Shown piece by piece: positions 33,074 to 42,256 of a DNA stretch of 64,000 nt. The notes beneath the pieces were generated by a model. The model made no database searches. It was not told where the DNA came from and was given only the letters and a program-made list of their open reading frames with translations. A program made the position numbers and the translations under genes. Origin of the DNA: an uncultured Sulfurovum sp. (GTDB lineage: Bacteria > Campylobacterota > Campylobacteria > Campylobacterales > Sulfurovaceae). Numbering within the stretch: position 1 is the first letter of the stretch; each line of letters starts with the position of its first letter. The DNA is taken from positions 92,345 to 156,344 of the forward strand of contig CACVAS010000036.1 in assembly GCA_902727855.1 (NCBI GenBank). The letters run 5' to 3'.

Positions 33074-33772
33074 TTACATTTCTAAAAATTCTTCTACTAT
33101 GTCTACCACTTTGTCTATGCCTACGGTGGCCTTGTTGTAAATGCGTGTTTTAAAGTGCCTATCTATATATTCGTCTACATCTAGGTTTAAAATAACCGAG
33201 TTTTCTACATTTTGTGCAATATAGGCTGTGTCTATCACTTGCCCACTTGTGCCTATCACTATAACCATATCTGCATGGTGGTAGAGTTCTCTTAAATGTT
33301 CATAGGCTGGGGCTGCTTCACCAAACATGACAACATTATGACGTACATCATCACTTGTACATGCCGGACACGTTTTACCCTTTTGGGCACTGTACCCAAC
33401 AAAAAAGACTTCTTCACAACTTTCACAGCGTAAGTCAGTCAATGTACCATGTAAGTGTATCACCTCATCACACCCTGCTTTTTCTAACATGTTATCTACA
33501 TTTTGTGTAAGCATCACTATGTTGTCACTATGTCTGGCTTTTAGTTTAGCCAGTTCTATGTGTGCACGGTTGGGCTCTTTGTGTTCAATGTCTGCACGTC
33601 TAGCATCATAAAAGTCTGAAACTTTTTGACGGTCACGTTGCCAACCTTGAACTGAACATACCTCTTCTACACTATAGTTTTCCCATAGACCGTCATTGTC
33701 TCTAAATGTTTTTATCCCAGACTCTGCACTAAGCCCTGCACCACTTAATATATATATCTTTTTCTTGCTCAT
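33074..33772 (-). CDS. cobB: NAD-dependent protein deacylase (Sir2/CobB)
   Basis: A 232-residue sirtuin. NAD-binding motif ILSGAGLSAESGIKTFRD, catalytic His in LTQNVDNM then VIHLHGTL, zinc Cys in CESCEEVFF and CPACTSDD, and NVVMFGEAAP, IVIGTSGQV and LNLDVDEY follow. I chose ATG at 33772 (GGGAG eight bases upstream; overlaps the folP stop as ATGA). An in-frame start at 33787 is possible. Length is that of class III bacterial enzymes. Confidence 0.93.
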   Translation of the reverse strand: MSKKKIYILSGAGLSAESGIKTFRDNDGLWENYSVEEVCSVQGWQRDRQKVSDFYDARRADIEHKEPNRAHIELAKLKARHSDNIVMLTQNVDNMLEKAGCDEVIHLHGTLTDLRCESCEEVFFVGYSAQKGKTCPACTSDDVRHNVVMFGEAAPAYEHLRELYHHADMVIVIGTSGQVIDTAYIAQNVENSVILNLDVDEYIDRHFKTRIYNKATVGIDKVVDIVEEFLEM

Positions 33773-34923
33773 TGTAATTTCTCCCATACTGCCAATGCTT
33801 GCACATGCTCTTTGACATCATGACAACGTACTATGCTAGCACCATTTTCAATAGCTTTTAGATGAATAGCGAGTGTACCTGGAAGTCTCTCTTCTGGCTT
33901 ACTACTGACTATTTTGTCAATCATCGATTTTCTACTCGCTCCTACCAATACTTCACAACCGAATACTTTAAAGTGTGCCATATTTTTAATAAGTGTTAAA
34001 TTATGTTCAAGGCTTTTACCAAAACCTAACCCGACATCTAAAATGATGTTTTCTCTTTTCATACCCAATGCTTCACACCTTGAGATACGCTCTTCAAAAA
34101 ATTGGCTTACTTCTACCATCACATCATCATATTGTGGATTATTTTGCATGGTTTGTGGCGTACCTTGCATATGCATAATGCAGAGTTTAACATCATACTT
34201 CACCGCGAGTTTGATAATAGCCTCATCAGACGCACCTGTGATGTCATTAATCAGTCTAAACCCTGAGTTTAATGCATACTCTACAACTTCAGGTGTGTAA
34301 GAGTCTACTGAAAAAGTAGCCTTTTGGAAAAGTTTTTCAGTAGAGACGGCATCACAAATGGGTTTCATGCGTTCGAATTCGACAAGCTCGCTCACCGTCT
34401 TAGCACCAGGGCGAGAAGAGACTGCACCAATGTCTACAATGTCTGCACCTTCGTCTAGCATCTGTTTTATTTTAAGGATGGCATCATTTTCTAAAAACCT
34501 AGAGCCCTCAAAAAAGCTGTCATCATTGGCATTGATCACACCCATAATTTGTCTACTATGCTCTTTTGTTTTCAAAAATTTTTGAAGCTCACTAGCGACT
34601 ACCTTGAGTCCAAAAGGTTGTGCTAACTCTTTTTTAGAGAGTATTTCCATGTGTTTACGTGTGCCTATGAGTATACAATCATAAACCTCTTTCTCACACA
34701 GTATCACACCACCAGGTACCGCCAAGTCTGCACCAATACTTAATGCATCTTGTTTGAGTATATTCGCTGCAGGACATTTAAGGTCTTTAATAAAGAAGTA
34801 TAACAACTCCATCTTCTTAGCCATAATTCCTACACCACCAGACTCTACCCCTAGTGTTTTAAGTGCTTCTTTCTTATCAAACATAGTACCTAATCTATAA
34901 ACATGCACACAAAGCTCCTCCAT
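33769..34923 (-). CDS. folP: dihydropteroate synthase with Campylobacterota-type N-terminal extension
   Basis: A 384-residue FolP that joins p-aminobenzoate to dihydropterin pyrophosphate. The core TIM barrel starts late: MGVINANDDSFFEGSRF (about 139), DEGADIVDIGAVSSRPGA, LINDITGASD, KLCIMHMQGTPQTM, ILDVGLGFGKSLEHN and LVGASRKSMI. The first ~135 residues (AANILKQDALSIGADLAVP) are the extra domain found in this phylum. A REP-like half-site TTCGACAAGCTCG lies in the coding region at 34378-34395. It is followed by cobB with a 4-base overlap. Confidence 0.95.
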   Translation of the reverse strand: MEELCVHVYRLGTMFDKKEALKTLGVESGGVGIMAKKMELLYFFIKDLKCPAANILKQDALSIGADLAVPGGVILCEKEVYDCILIGTRKHMEILSKKELAQPFGLKVVASELQKFLKTKEHSRQIMGVINANDDSFFEGSRFLENDAILKIKQMLDEGADIVDIGAVSSRPGAKTVSELVEFERMKPICDAVSTEKLFQKATFSVDSYTPEVVEYALNSGFRLINDITGASDEAIIKLAVKYDVKLCIMHMQGTPQTMQNNPQYDDVMVEVSQFFEERISRCEALGMKRENIILDVGLGFGKSLEHNLTLIKNMAHFKVFGCEVLVGASRKSMIDKIVSSKPEERLPGTLAIHLKAIENGASIVRCHDVKEHVQALAVWEKLQ

Positions 34924-34927
34924 TAAT

Positions 34928-35061
34928 CACGCGAATGCGTGTCTTGTCATCCCGAACACCCTTGTAAGCAGAGCGATTTGAGAGGGATGACGACTTTTGC
35001 TTACTTTTCTAGAAAAGTAAGAGAATAACAGTGCCACAATCCAAATAAAAGGAATATTTGG
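34928..35061. repeat. array of four hairpins between holB and folP
   Basis: Four separate palindromes: CACGC-GAAT-GCGTG (34928-34941); GTCATCCC/GGGATGAC (34946-34953 with 34984-34991); a perfect 22-bp palindrome centred on TCTAGA (35000-35021); and CCAAATA-N7-TATTTGG (35041-35061). The 154-base spacer has no ORF. It resembles widespread REP-like intergenic DNA and may process or terminate the rppH-lysC-hobA-holB transcript before folP. Confidence 0.65.
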
Positions 35062-35077
35062 AAACATTATAAATATT

Positions 35078-35692
35078 CTACCTTTTTTTTCTTGCCAATA
35101 GTTTCAAAAGCAAAGCATTCAGAACAAACTGAGGAGGTGAGCCCATATCAAGTGCCACATAACAATCAGAAAAAAGCGTTAGTGTCTTTTCATCTAAATT
35201 AAACTGCTTAGAATACATCGCCTCTTTGGCTATTTTCTCAATAATAGCTCGCATCTCTTTGGCATTGGTTCGTTTATGTGTTTGTGTAAATTCATAGACA
35301 CTAGAAAGTGAAAGTTGTTTTACTTCAAGTCCCAAAGGCTCCTCTTGCGTCTCTTGGGAGAGTACAGTAATAGGCATACGAGATCGGATGGTATCTAAAA
35401 TGGTTGCTTTACTCTGGGTTATGAGTATGAGTTCTACGTTTAAAGGGGGCTCTTCAATGACTTTTAAAAGTTTATTTTGTACCACAGGTGCAAAACTCTT
35501 TGCCGCCATGATTATCACTGTCGTCTCTTCACTTGCCATATAGGCTTTTTCTATCACAAGTTTTGCATCTTCGACTAAAAAAGCATCTTCTTTGAGTATT
35601 TTTACTAGACGTTCTGTTGTTCTTTTTGACTCTAATAATCCAACAGTCTCTTCTATATTTGTACTAATTAGCACGCCTGAATGTAGTTTCAT
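35078..35692 (-). CDS. holB: DNA polymerase III delta' subunit (short Campylobacterota form)
   Basis: A 204-residue clamp-loader subunit, shorter than the ~330 residues of E. coli HolB, as usual in this phylum. Recognised by AAKSFAPVVQNKLLKVIEEP then PLNVELILITQSKATILDTIRSRM, the clamp-loader switch region. No Walker A is present, as expected for delta'. It overlaps hobA by four bases and is in the conserved order rppH-lysC-hobA-holB-folP. Confidence 0.92.
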   Translation of the reverse strand: MKLHSGVLISTNIEETVGLLESKRTTERLVKILKEDAFLVEDAKLVIEKAYMASEETTVIIMAAKSFAPVVQNKLLKVIEEPPLNVELILITQSKATILDTIRSRMPITVLSQETQEEPLGLEVKQLSLSSVYEFTQTHKRTNAKEMRAIIEKIAKEAMYSKQFNLDEKTLTLFSDCYVALDMGSPPQFVLNALLLKLLARKKR

Positions 35693-36237
35693 GTCTCTAA
35701 ATCAATATCCCCAAAGAGTACTGCTGAGAGCGTTGCATCAAACAGTTTATAAAGTTGTAGTAGCTTAATATCTAGTTTTGGGTCAGAAGAACGTAAGTTA
35801 AAACTATTTTGTACCTCACCATCTAAGAGCCATAAAAAGCTGTCATCACTACGGTAAGAAAGCTTAGTATAAGGATGGTCTCCTCGCCCTATATACCAAA
35901 TATAATATCCATTAGGATAAGAGAGTTCCAACATATCTTCTAGCAGTTCCAGCTCTTGTGTAGACTGTATAGATGAGATTTGAGGAAAACATGCAGTTAA
36001 CTCAAAAAAAGGTAACAGTGGTCTATCGTTTGCTAAACTATTGATTGCATTGGTAATATACTTGGCAAACCATTTTCTATTTTCATCTGTAAGAATGAGA
36101 ACCGTTTTACCTTCAACTGTTTGTTTACATGCATTACGTACAAGCGGTGACCACTCATAACGATGCTCTTCCATCCATGAAAAACATGACTCTTCATCAC
36201 GTATGGTCTCTAGCGTCCATTTGAGTAGTTGTTGCAT
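35689..36237 (-). CDS. hobA: DnaA initiator-associating protein HobA
   Basis: A 182-residue HobA, which binds domains I-II of DnaA and promotes its assembly at oriC in Campylobacterota (functional analogue of DiaA). Matching segments include LKWTLETIRDEESCFSWMEE, ILTDENRKWFAKYI, SYPNGYYIWYIGRGDHPYTK, DDSFLWLLDGEVQNSF and LKLLQLYKLFDATL-like DIKLLQLYKLFDATL. The gene is phylum-restricted and is the best taxonomic marker in this window. Confidence 0.93.
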   Translation of the reverse strand: MQQLLKWTLETIRDEESCFSWMEEHRYEWSPLVRNACKQTVEGKTVLILTDENRKWFAKYITNAINSLANDRPLLPFFELTACFPQISSIQSTQELELLEDMLELSYPNGYYIWYIGRGDHPYTKLSYRSDDSFLWLLDGEVQNSFNLRSSDPKLDIKLLQLYKLFDATLSAVLFGDIDLET

Positions 36238-36242
36238 AAAAC

Positions 36243-37448
36243 TTATTTATCTAAATTGTAAGCTGCATGTAAAGCACGAATCGCTTGTTCACCTTGGCTT
36301 TCATCGATAACCATAGAGACTTTTATTTCAGAAGTAGAAATCATTTGAATATTGATAGCCTCTTCAGCCATCACCGTAAATGCTTGAGCAGCAACACCAG
36401 AGTGAGACTTCATACCTACACCAACAATAGATACTTTACAAACATGCTGATCAAAATCCATTCCCTGAATATCATGATCAAATTCAGCCACAACTTTTTT
36501 AGCATTTTCATGCTCAGATTGAGGTACTGTAAATCCAAGGTTTGTTAAACCATCTGTAGATTTATTTTGGATAATCATATCTACATTGATATTTTCATTT
36601 GCCAACATTGTAAAAATTTCTGCTGCAATGCCTGGTCTATCTGATACACCTCTTAGTGTCACTCTTGCTTGATTTTTATCTAATACCACACCAGATACTA
36701 ATACTTCTTCCATATTTCCACTCTCCTCTGTTATCAAAGTTCCTTTATTATCTGAAAAACTACTCTTTGCATAGAGTTTTACCCCTAACTTCTTAGCCAA
36801 CTCAACTGAACGGTTTTGTAATACTTTTGCCCCAAGACTTGAAAGCTCTAACATTTCATCGTATGAAATGGTATCTAATTTTTTAGCCTTAGGTTCAATA
36901 CGTGGATCTGTAGTATAGATGCCATCTACATCTGAATAGATTTCACATTGGTCAGCATCGAGTGCACCTGCTAATGCCACAGCAGATAGGTCAGAACCTC
37001 CACGCCCTAGCGTTGTAACCGAGCCATCTTTATTGGTACCTTGAAAACCTGCAACAACGACTACTTTACCCTCTTTAATGGCTGCTTGCATCGCACTAGG
37101 GTCAATGGACTCTATACGGGCATAGGTATGGCTACTGTCTGTCACAATACCAGCTTGTCGTCCTGTCATCGCTACCGCATCAAAACCTTTTGATTGTAGT
37201 GCAATCGAAAGTAACGCAGCTGTCACCCGTTCACCAGAACTCAGTAACATATCCATCTCTTTTTTAGCTGGATTACTTGTAAAATGCTCTGCATACCCTA
37301 CAAGTTTGTTCGTTTCACCAGACATTGCAGAAACCACAACCACAATATCATCACCTGTCTCTTTGGCTTTGGCTACTCTAGCTGCCACATTTTCAATACG
37401 CTCTAAATCTCCAACGCTCGTACCACCGTACTTATGTACTCTTAACAC
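36243..37448 (-). CDS. lysC: aspartate kinase
   Basis: A 401-residue aspartokinase, the first step towards lysine, threonine, methionine and diaminopimelate. KYGGTSVGDLERI opens the kinase domain; VSAMSGETNKLVGYA, FQGTNKDGSVTTLGRGGSD, EIYSDVDGIYTTDPRI and DEMLELSSLGAKVLQNRSVE follow. Two ACT domains (about 260-400) provide feedback control. There is a 5-base gap to hobA and a 1-base overlap with rppH. Confidence 0.96.
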   Translation of the reverse strand: MLRVHKYGGTSVGDLERIENVAARVAKAKETGDDIVVVVSAMSGETNKLVGYAEHFTSNPAKKEMDMLLSSGERVTAALLSIALQSKGFDAVAMTGRQAGIVTDSSHTYARIESIDPSAMQAAIKEGKVVVVAGFQGTNKDGSVTTLGRGGSDLSAVALAGALDADQCEIYSDVDGIYTTDPRIEPKAKKLDTISYDEMLELSSLGAKVLQNRSVELAKKLGVKLYAKSSFSDNKGTLITEESGNMEEVLVSGVVLDKNQARVTLRGVSDRPGIAAEIFTMLANENINVDMIIQNKSTDGLTNLGFTVPQSEHENAKKVVAEFDHDIQGMDFDQHVCKVSIVGVGMKSHSGVAAQAFTVMAEEAINIQMISTSEIKVSMVIDESQGEQAIRALHAAYNLDK

Positions 37449-37924
37449 TATATCATTCCTTCTTCAATGAAATAATCAATCACTTTCCTATACACTGGAC
37501 GTTTAAAATACGTCACCTTACTTAACAATTCATCATAACAAACAAAACTATACTCTTTAAACTCTGGAATTTCATAAGCTTCCAAATTGATATTTGCACT
37601 CTCTTTTAAACGTACCAAAAAATATTTTTGTGTTTGTCCATCAAAATTATATAGTTTTTTACTTGTTGTATTTTTTGGGAAATCATAGCTAATCCATTCG
37701 GGATATTCACCTATAACCTCAACATTATCACATCCTATCTCTTCTAACAATTCTCTACGTAGTGCTTCTCTAGGTGTTTCACCCTCATCTATACCACCTT
37801 GTGGAAATTGCCATACATTTTTCATATCTGACCTATGTGCTATAAAAAATTCACATACACCAGGATACTTTGAAGAGAGGATGACCGCTGCCACATTGGG
37901 TCTGTAGTTTTTCTCAGTCTTCAT
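37448..37924 (-). CDS. rppH: RNA pyrophosphohydrolase (Nudix)
   Basis: A 158-residue Nudix enzyme that removes pyrophosphate from mRNA 5' ends. The Nudix box GGIDEGETPREALRRELLEE then IG is complete and follows NVWQFPQ, typical of RppH. YRPNVAAVILSSKYPGV begins the fold. It is the first gene of the rppH-lysC-hobA-holB run. Confidence 0.94.
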   Translation of the reverse strand: MKTEKNYRPNVAAVILSSKYPGVCEFFIAHRSDMKNVWQFPQGGIDEGETPREALRRELLEEIGCDNVEVIGEYPEWISYDFPKNTTSKKLYNFDGQTQKYFLVRLKESANINLEAYEIPEFKEYSFVCYDELLSKVTYFKRPVYRKVIDYFIEEGMI

Positions 37925-38002
37925 ACATCATTCTCATTTATATTATTTTCTGATATTATTCTACCTAAAAAACAGTTACAAGCATTTGAAAGGATTATAA
38001 AT

Positions 38003-39058
38003 TTGTTAACCTATATTCATATTCCTTATTGTGATTCTAAATGCCACTATTGTTCTTTCAATACTTATGTTGATAAGTTTGATACCCGCACAGCCTATAT
38101 GCAGGCTTTGCATGAGCAACTTCAATTTGAACTTGTACGTTTTAAAGCTACAAAAAACAGCATACAAACACTTTTCATTGGAGGAGGCACACCTTCCACA
38201 GTTGACCCAAAACTCTATGCCCCACTGTTTTCACTTTTGGCACCCTATTTAGCAACAAATGCAGAAATAACCACAGAGGCCAACCCAAATTCAGCAACAA
38301 AAACATGGTTAAAAGGTATGCAAGCATTAGGTGTAAACCGTGTAAGTTTTGGTGTACAAAGTTTTCATCAACAAAAACTCACTGCACTCAACCGTGCACA
38401 CAATCCACAGCAAGCAAAAGACGCAATAGTTTATGCAAAAGAGCTTGGCATTGAACACATCTCTTTGGATCTCATTTATAATTATGAAGGTGACACAGAA
38501 GCATTACTCCTTGAAGATATTGAAACCGCCTTTTCACTCCCCATAGACCACATATCTGCGTATGAACTCACAATAGAAAGTGGAACCCCATTTGCCAGCA
38601 CACCAGAAGTACGACAAGAAGATGAAAACTTAGCTTTTTTTGTAAGTGAGCAGATAGAAAAAAGAGGTTTTAAACCTTATGAAATATCAAACTTTGGAGC
38701 GTACCAGAGTCAACATAACAAAGGATATTGGCAAATGGAAAACTATATTGGTGTTGGTGCTGGTGCTGTAGGGTTTTTAAAAGACAAACGTTTTTACCCC
38801 CATACTAATATTGACGCCTATCTTCGTAATCCACTTGAAATTCGTCAAGAAGCACTTACAAAAGAAAATTTACTTACTGAAAAGATTTTTTTAGGTCTTC
38901 GTTCAGACATAGGCATAGCCAAAGATTCTCTACCTGCTAATATGCAAAAAAATGCTGACTACCTTTGTCAAGAGAAGAAACTAAATTGTAACATGACACA
39001 CTACTATAATGAGAACTTCTTTCTTAGTGATGAACTTGCTCTCTACATTTTAGGATAA
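38003..39058 (+). CDS. hemW: radical-SAM protein HemW (HemN-like)
   Basis: A 351-residue radical-SAM protein. The cluster motif is in YIHIPYCDSKCHYCSFNTY (C-x3-C-x2-C). LFIGGGTPSTVD, EITTEANPNS, VNRVSFGVQSFHQQKL and HISAYELTIESGTPF are HemW/HemN blocks. HemW acts as a haem chaperone rather than coproporphyrinogen oxidase. The start is TTG at 38003 with AAAGGA upstream; no ATG fits because the first motif begins at residue 4. Confidence 0.93.
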   Translation: MLTYIHIPYCDSKCHYCSFNTYVDKFDTRTAYMQALHEQLQFELVRFKATKNSIQTLFIGGGTPSTVDPKLYAPLFSLLAPYLATNAEITTEANPNSATKTWLKGMQALGVNRVSFGVQSFHQQKLTALNRAHNPQQAKDAIVYAKELGIEHISLDLIYNYEGDTEALLLEDIETAFSLPIDHISAYELTIESGTPFASTPEVRQEDENLAFFVSEQIEKRGFKPYEISNFGAYQSQHNKGYWQMENYIGVGAGAVGFLKDKRFYPHTNIDAYLRNPLEIRQEALTKENLLTEKIFLGLRSDIGIAKDSLPANMQKNADYLCQEKKLNCNMTHYYNENFFLSDELALYILG

Positions 39059-39097
39059 TTGGCTAAAATACATTTAATTAAAAATCTAAGGTTACAC

Positions 39098-39601
39098 ATG
39101 TTTGGCATAGGCTTTACCGAATTACTTCTTATTTCTATACTTGCTATCTTGTTCTTAGGACCAGATAAACTTCCCGGCGCCATAGTTGAAGTAGGTAAAT
39201 TTATAAAATCCGTCAAAAAAACTGTCAGTGAAGCAAAAAGTTCACTAGAAGAAGAGATTAATATAGCTGATTTAAAAGAAGAAGCACTCTCCTATAAAAA
39301 GCAACTCAATGATGCAACAGAAGAGTTAAAAGGCTTTAAAAACCTAGACTTTGATGACTACAGTGATGAGAGTTACGATGATGAAATCTCTACAAAATCT
39401 GCAAAAGAACTTAGCAAGCCTGAAACACCTAAAGAGACCAAGAAAACAGAAAATGAACCTCACGTAGAAGAAAAATTAGCGGACATCGAAACCAAAAAAA
39501 GTGATGATGTAGTTACCTTTAAGAAAGAAAAAAAGATTGCCAAGACAACAGAGATAGATAAAAGTATGAAAAGTGAAAATGAAAAAAAAGGTGATGCATA
39601 A
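39098..39601 (+). CDS. tatB: twin-arginine translocase subunit TatB
   Basis: A 167-residue TatB. ATG at 39098 gives the canonical start MFGIGFTELLLISILAILFL with a short transmembrane helix, the GPDKLP hinge and an amphipathic helix (IKSVKKTVSEAKSSLEEEI). The long C-terminal tail is acidic and Lys-rich. The ORF extends upstream to 39059 without support. It overlaps tatC by one base. No tatA is seen in this window. Confidence 0.92.
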   Translation: MFGIGFTELLLISILAILFLGPDKLPGAIVEVGKFIKSVKKTVSEAKSSLEEEINIADLKEEALSYKKQLNDATEELKGFKNLDFDDYSDESYDDEISTKSAKELSKPETPKETKKTENEPHVEEKLADIETKKSDDVVTFKKEKKIAKTTEIDKSMKSENEKKGDA

Positions 39602-40383
39602 TGTTTGATGACTTAAGACCACACCTTGTTGAGTTACGTAAGAGACTGGGTCTCTCTGTTTTGTCTGTGTTTATCGCGTTTATTATTGCTTTTATATTTC
39701 ATGAAGCTATACTATCATGGATTACCGCACCACTCAATGAAGCATTAGAAGAGGTAGCACACCTCTCCAAAAAAGCAGCAGAGGGTATGGTTACAACCCA
39801 TCAAGTTGGGGGTGCATTTTTTGTAGCCTTAAAAGTATCATTCTTTGCTGCACTCTTAGGTGCCTTACCTTACATACTCTATCAGGTTTGGCTTTTTGTC
39901 TCTCCAGGTCTTTACTCAAATGAGAAAAAAATGGTTATTCCTTTTGTTGTTGGTGGCACCGTTATGTTTCTGGTTGGTGTACTTTTTGCATACTATGTAG
40001 TGACCCCATTTGGATTTCAATTTCTCATCACCTTTGGTTCCTTTCTCTATACACCTCTTATCAATATTGAGGATTATGTAGGATTTTTTACCAAGATTAT
40101 GATGGGATTTGGTATCGCCTTTGAACTTCCCGTTTTTGCTTACTTTTTAGCACTTTTGGGCCTTGTCACCGATAAATCTTTAAAAGATTTTTTTAAGTAT
40201 GCTATTCTGATTATTTTTGTTGTTGCTGCACTTTTAACTCCACCAGATGTACTTACACAACTTCTTATGGCAGCACCACTGATTGCACTTTATGGTGTCT
40301 CTATTCTTATTGTCCGTGCTGTCAACCCTCATATTGAAGACGAAGATGATGACGAAGAGCTAAGTGAGGAAGAGACAAAGTAA
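39601..40383 (+). CDS. tatC: twin-arginine translocase subunit TatC
   Basis: A 260-residue TatC with six transmembrane helices. HLVELRKRLGLSVLSV at the N-terminus is the signal-recognition surface. FFAALLGALPYILYQVWLFV then SPGLYSNEKK (with the conserved Glu), GIAFELPVFAYFLALLGLV and LLTPPDVLTQLLMAAPLIAL are family blocks. The tail is Asp/Glu-rich. The Tat system would export HydA with bound HydB. It overlaps queA by one base. Confidence 0.97.
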   Translation: MFDDLRPHLVELRKRLGLSVLSVFIAFIIAFIFHEAILSWITAPLNEALEEVAHLSKKAAEGMVTTHQVGGAFFVALKVSFFAALLGALPYILYQVWLFVSPGLYSNEKKMVIPFVVGGTVMFLVGVLFAYYVVTPFGFQFLITFGSFLYTPLINIEDYVGFFTKIMMGFGIAFELPVFAYFLALLGLVTDKSLKDFFKYAILIIFVVAALLTPPDVLTQLLMAAPLIALYGVSILIVRAVNPHIEDEDDDEELSEEETK

Positions 40384-41438
40384 TGTCTCCTGATCTTCTC
40401 ACTGAAAATTATGACTATGTACTTCCTCCAGAGTATATAGCCACTGCACCTGTTCAACCAAGAGACCATGCAAAACTACTTGTTTACGACAGAAAAAGTG
40501 ACACAATTACCCATACCACTTTCCAGCATCTCTTACAATTTATCCCAAAAGAGTGTGATGTCTTTTTAAATGATACACGTGTGATAAAAGCAAGACTATT
40601 TGGTACAAAACAACCGACACACGTCTCTAAATCTGGCATAGCACAAGGTGGTGGCAAAGTAGAATTACTCTTTAACAAACCACTAGATGCTCACAACTAC
40701 CTTGTACTCATACGTGGTAAAGTACAACTAGACTCCATACTTTTATTTGATGATGCCCTGACTGCCAAAGTAGTAGCACTGCATGAAGACGGTGCACGAA
40801 CCGTTACCTTTACCCATCATAACCAAGCTATTCGTTTTGAAGAACTTGTGTTGGTTTTAGACAAAATCGGGCATATTCCTTTGCCTCCATATATACAACG
40901 AGAAGACAATAAGGAAGATGAAACAGATTATCAAACACTCTTTGCTAAAAATGCTGGAGCAGTGGCAGCACCCACTGCCTCTTTACACTTCACACCAACA
41001 CTATTCTCAGCCCTTGAAAAGAGACATCAAACACACAAAATAACACTACACGTAGGGGCTGGTACGTTTAAACCTGTAGATGAAGAAGAGATACTTAAGC
41101 ACCCTATGCATTCAGAATATTTTCATATCTCTAAAAGTACATCTCAAGTCCTCGATAGTAACATACCTCTACTCGCTATTGGTACCACAGTCACAAGAAC
41201 CATAGAACATTATGTACGCACGCAAGAAACGCAAGGAGAGTGTGACCTGTTTTTAAACCCATCTAACGTACCACAACGTGTTACGCATCTACTGACCAAC
41301 TTTCACCTGCCTAAAAGTACACTTATTATGCTAGTCTCTGCCTTTGTAGGTAGAGAAAAAACACTTACACTCTACCAAGAAGCCATAGAAAAAAAGTATC
41401 GTTTTTTCTCTTATGGTGACGCCATGCTCATACTCTAA
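40383..41438 (+). CDS. queA: tRNA preQ1(34) S-adenosylmethionine ribosyltransferase-isomerase
   Basis: A 351-residue QueA, which adds a ribosyl moiety from SAM during queuosine synthesis. Motifs: YDYVLPPEYIATAPVQPRD, FLNDTRVIKARLFG, IGHIPLPPYIQREDN, AGAVAAPTASLHFTP, HVGAGTFKPV, HSEYFHI and LTNFHLPKSTLIMLVSAFVG. All blocks are present at normal spacing. Confidence 0.97.
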   Translation: MSPDLLTENYDYVLPPEYIATAPVQPRDHAKLLVYDRKSDTITHTTFQHLLQFIPKECDVFLNDTRVIKARLFGTKQPTHVSKSGIAQGGGKVELLFNKPLDAHNYLVLIRGKVQLDSILLFDDALTAKVVALHEDGARTVTFTHHNQAIRFEELVLVLDKIGHIPLPPYIQREDNKEDETDYQTLFAKNAGAVAAPTASLHFTPTLFSALEKRHQTHKITLHVGAGTFKPVDEEEILKHPMHSEYFHISKSTSQVLDSNIPLLAIGTTVTRTIEHYVRTQETQGECDLFLNPSNVPQRVTHLLTNFHLPKSTLIMLVSAFVGREKTLTLYQEAIEKKYRFFSYGDAMLIL

Positions 41439-41593
41439 AGTAAATATTACAAATCTACTATCTCTTTAATAGGTAAGATGTTATATTTTATCTATCAAAG
41501 CTAAACTATTTGTGAAAATAGGACAGAAAGTTACAGAACTCTTGAGTCATATAAGAGTTGGCTGAACCGCATATTTATTTATGAAAGTTTATC
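41439..41593 (+). other. intergenic spacer without recognised features
   Basis: A 155-base gap between queA and the first NlpC/P60 gene. AT-rich, no ORF, no strong hairpin. A promoter for the lipoprotein genes is probable but no box stands out. Confidence 0.3.
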
Positions 41594-42217
41594 ATGCATA
41601 TAATTCCTATTTTTCTCTTTATATTATTGTTCTTTTCTGGCTGTAAACAGCCTATAAAAGAACCCTACCAGTACCCAAATTATAGTATTATTAAACCTGA
41701 ACAAAATTGTATGCCTAAACGAAAAAATATTGAAAAATTACTGTTAGAACATCTAGGGAAACCTTACGTATGGGCAGAAGAAGGCCCAGATGCGTTTGAC
41801 TGCTCCGGACTTATCTATAACATCTATGGAAAAATGGGTATTGACATTCCAAGAGTTGCGAGTGAACAAGCAAAAATAGGTAAACGCATACCCTTTAAAG
41901 ATATTTACTATGGTGACCTTATCTTTTTTGGACAAAAAAGCAGTAAAAGTAAGTACATTAACCATGTAGGTATCTATTTAGGTGATGGCTGGTTTGCGCA
42001 TGCAAGCAGTAAAAGACGTAAAGTAATGATCAGTCACTTTGATAAAGAACCCCAATACTTAAGACGTATGAAACTTTGCAGACGCTACCTTAGTCAAAAT
42101 GAACGTGCTCAATATATATCGTGTGATGTACCTTTACGAAAAATGGAAACAACGGATATACGCTATACCACACCATGGAAAAGAGGTATGGGACTACCTA
42201 GAAAAGCTGTACCATAA
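41594..42217 (+). CDS. NlpC/P60 family lipoprotein (peptidoglycan endopeptidase)
   Basis: A 207-residue protein. The lipobox FFSGC gives a lipidated Cys at about residue 17. NlpC/P60 catalytic domain: Cys in PDAFDCSGLIYNIYG, His in INHVGIYLGDGWFAHASS with the second His there; GDLIFFG lies between. PYVWAEEGP precedes the active site. It probably cuts peptide stems of peptidoglycan in the periplasm. It is paralogous to the next gene but lacks its SPOR domain. Confidence 0.92.
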   Translation: MHIIPIFLFILLFFSGCKQPIKEPYQYPNYSIIKPEQNCMPKRKNIEKLLLEHLGKPYVWAEEGPDAFDCSGLIYNIYGKMGIDIPRVASEQAKIGKRIPFKDIYYGDLIFFGQKSSKSKYINHVGIYLGDGWFAHASSKRRKVMISHFDKEPQYLRRMKLCRRYLSQNERAQYISCDVPLRKMETTDIRYTTPWKRGMGLPRKAVP

Positions 42218-42256
42218 CGTCACTATTGGTTAACTATTTTCATCTATACTTTTGCC

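Noticed and set aside
40484..40678. Minus-strand ORF inside queA
   Set aside because: Antisense shadow, no ribosome site or domain.
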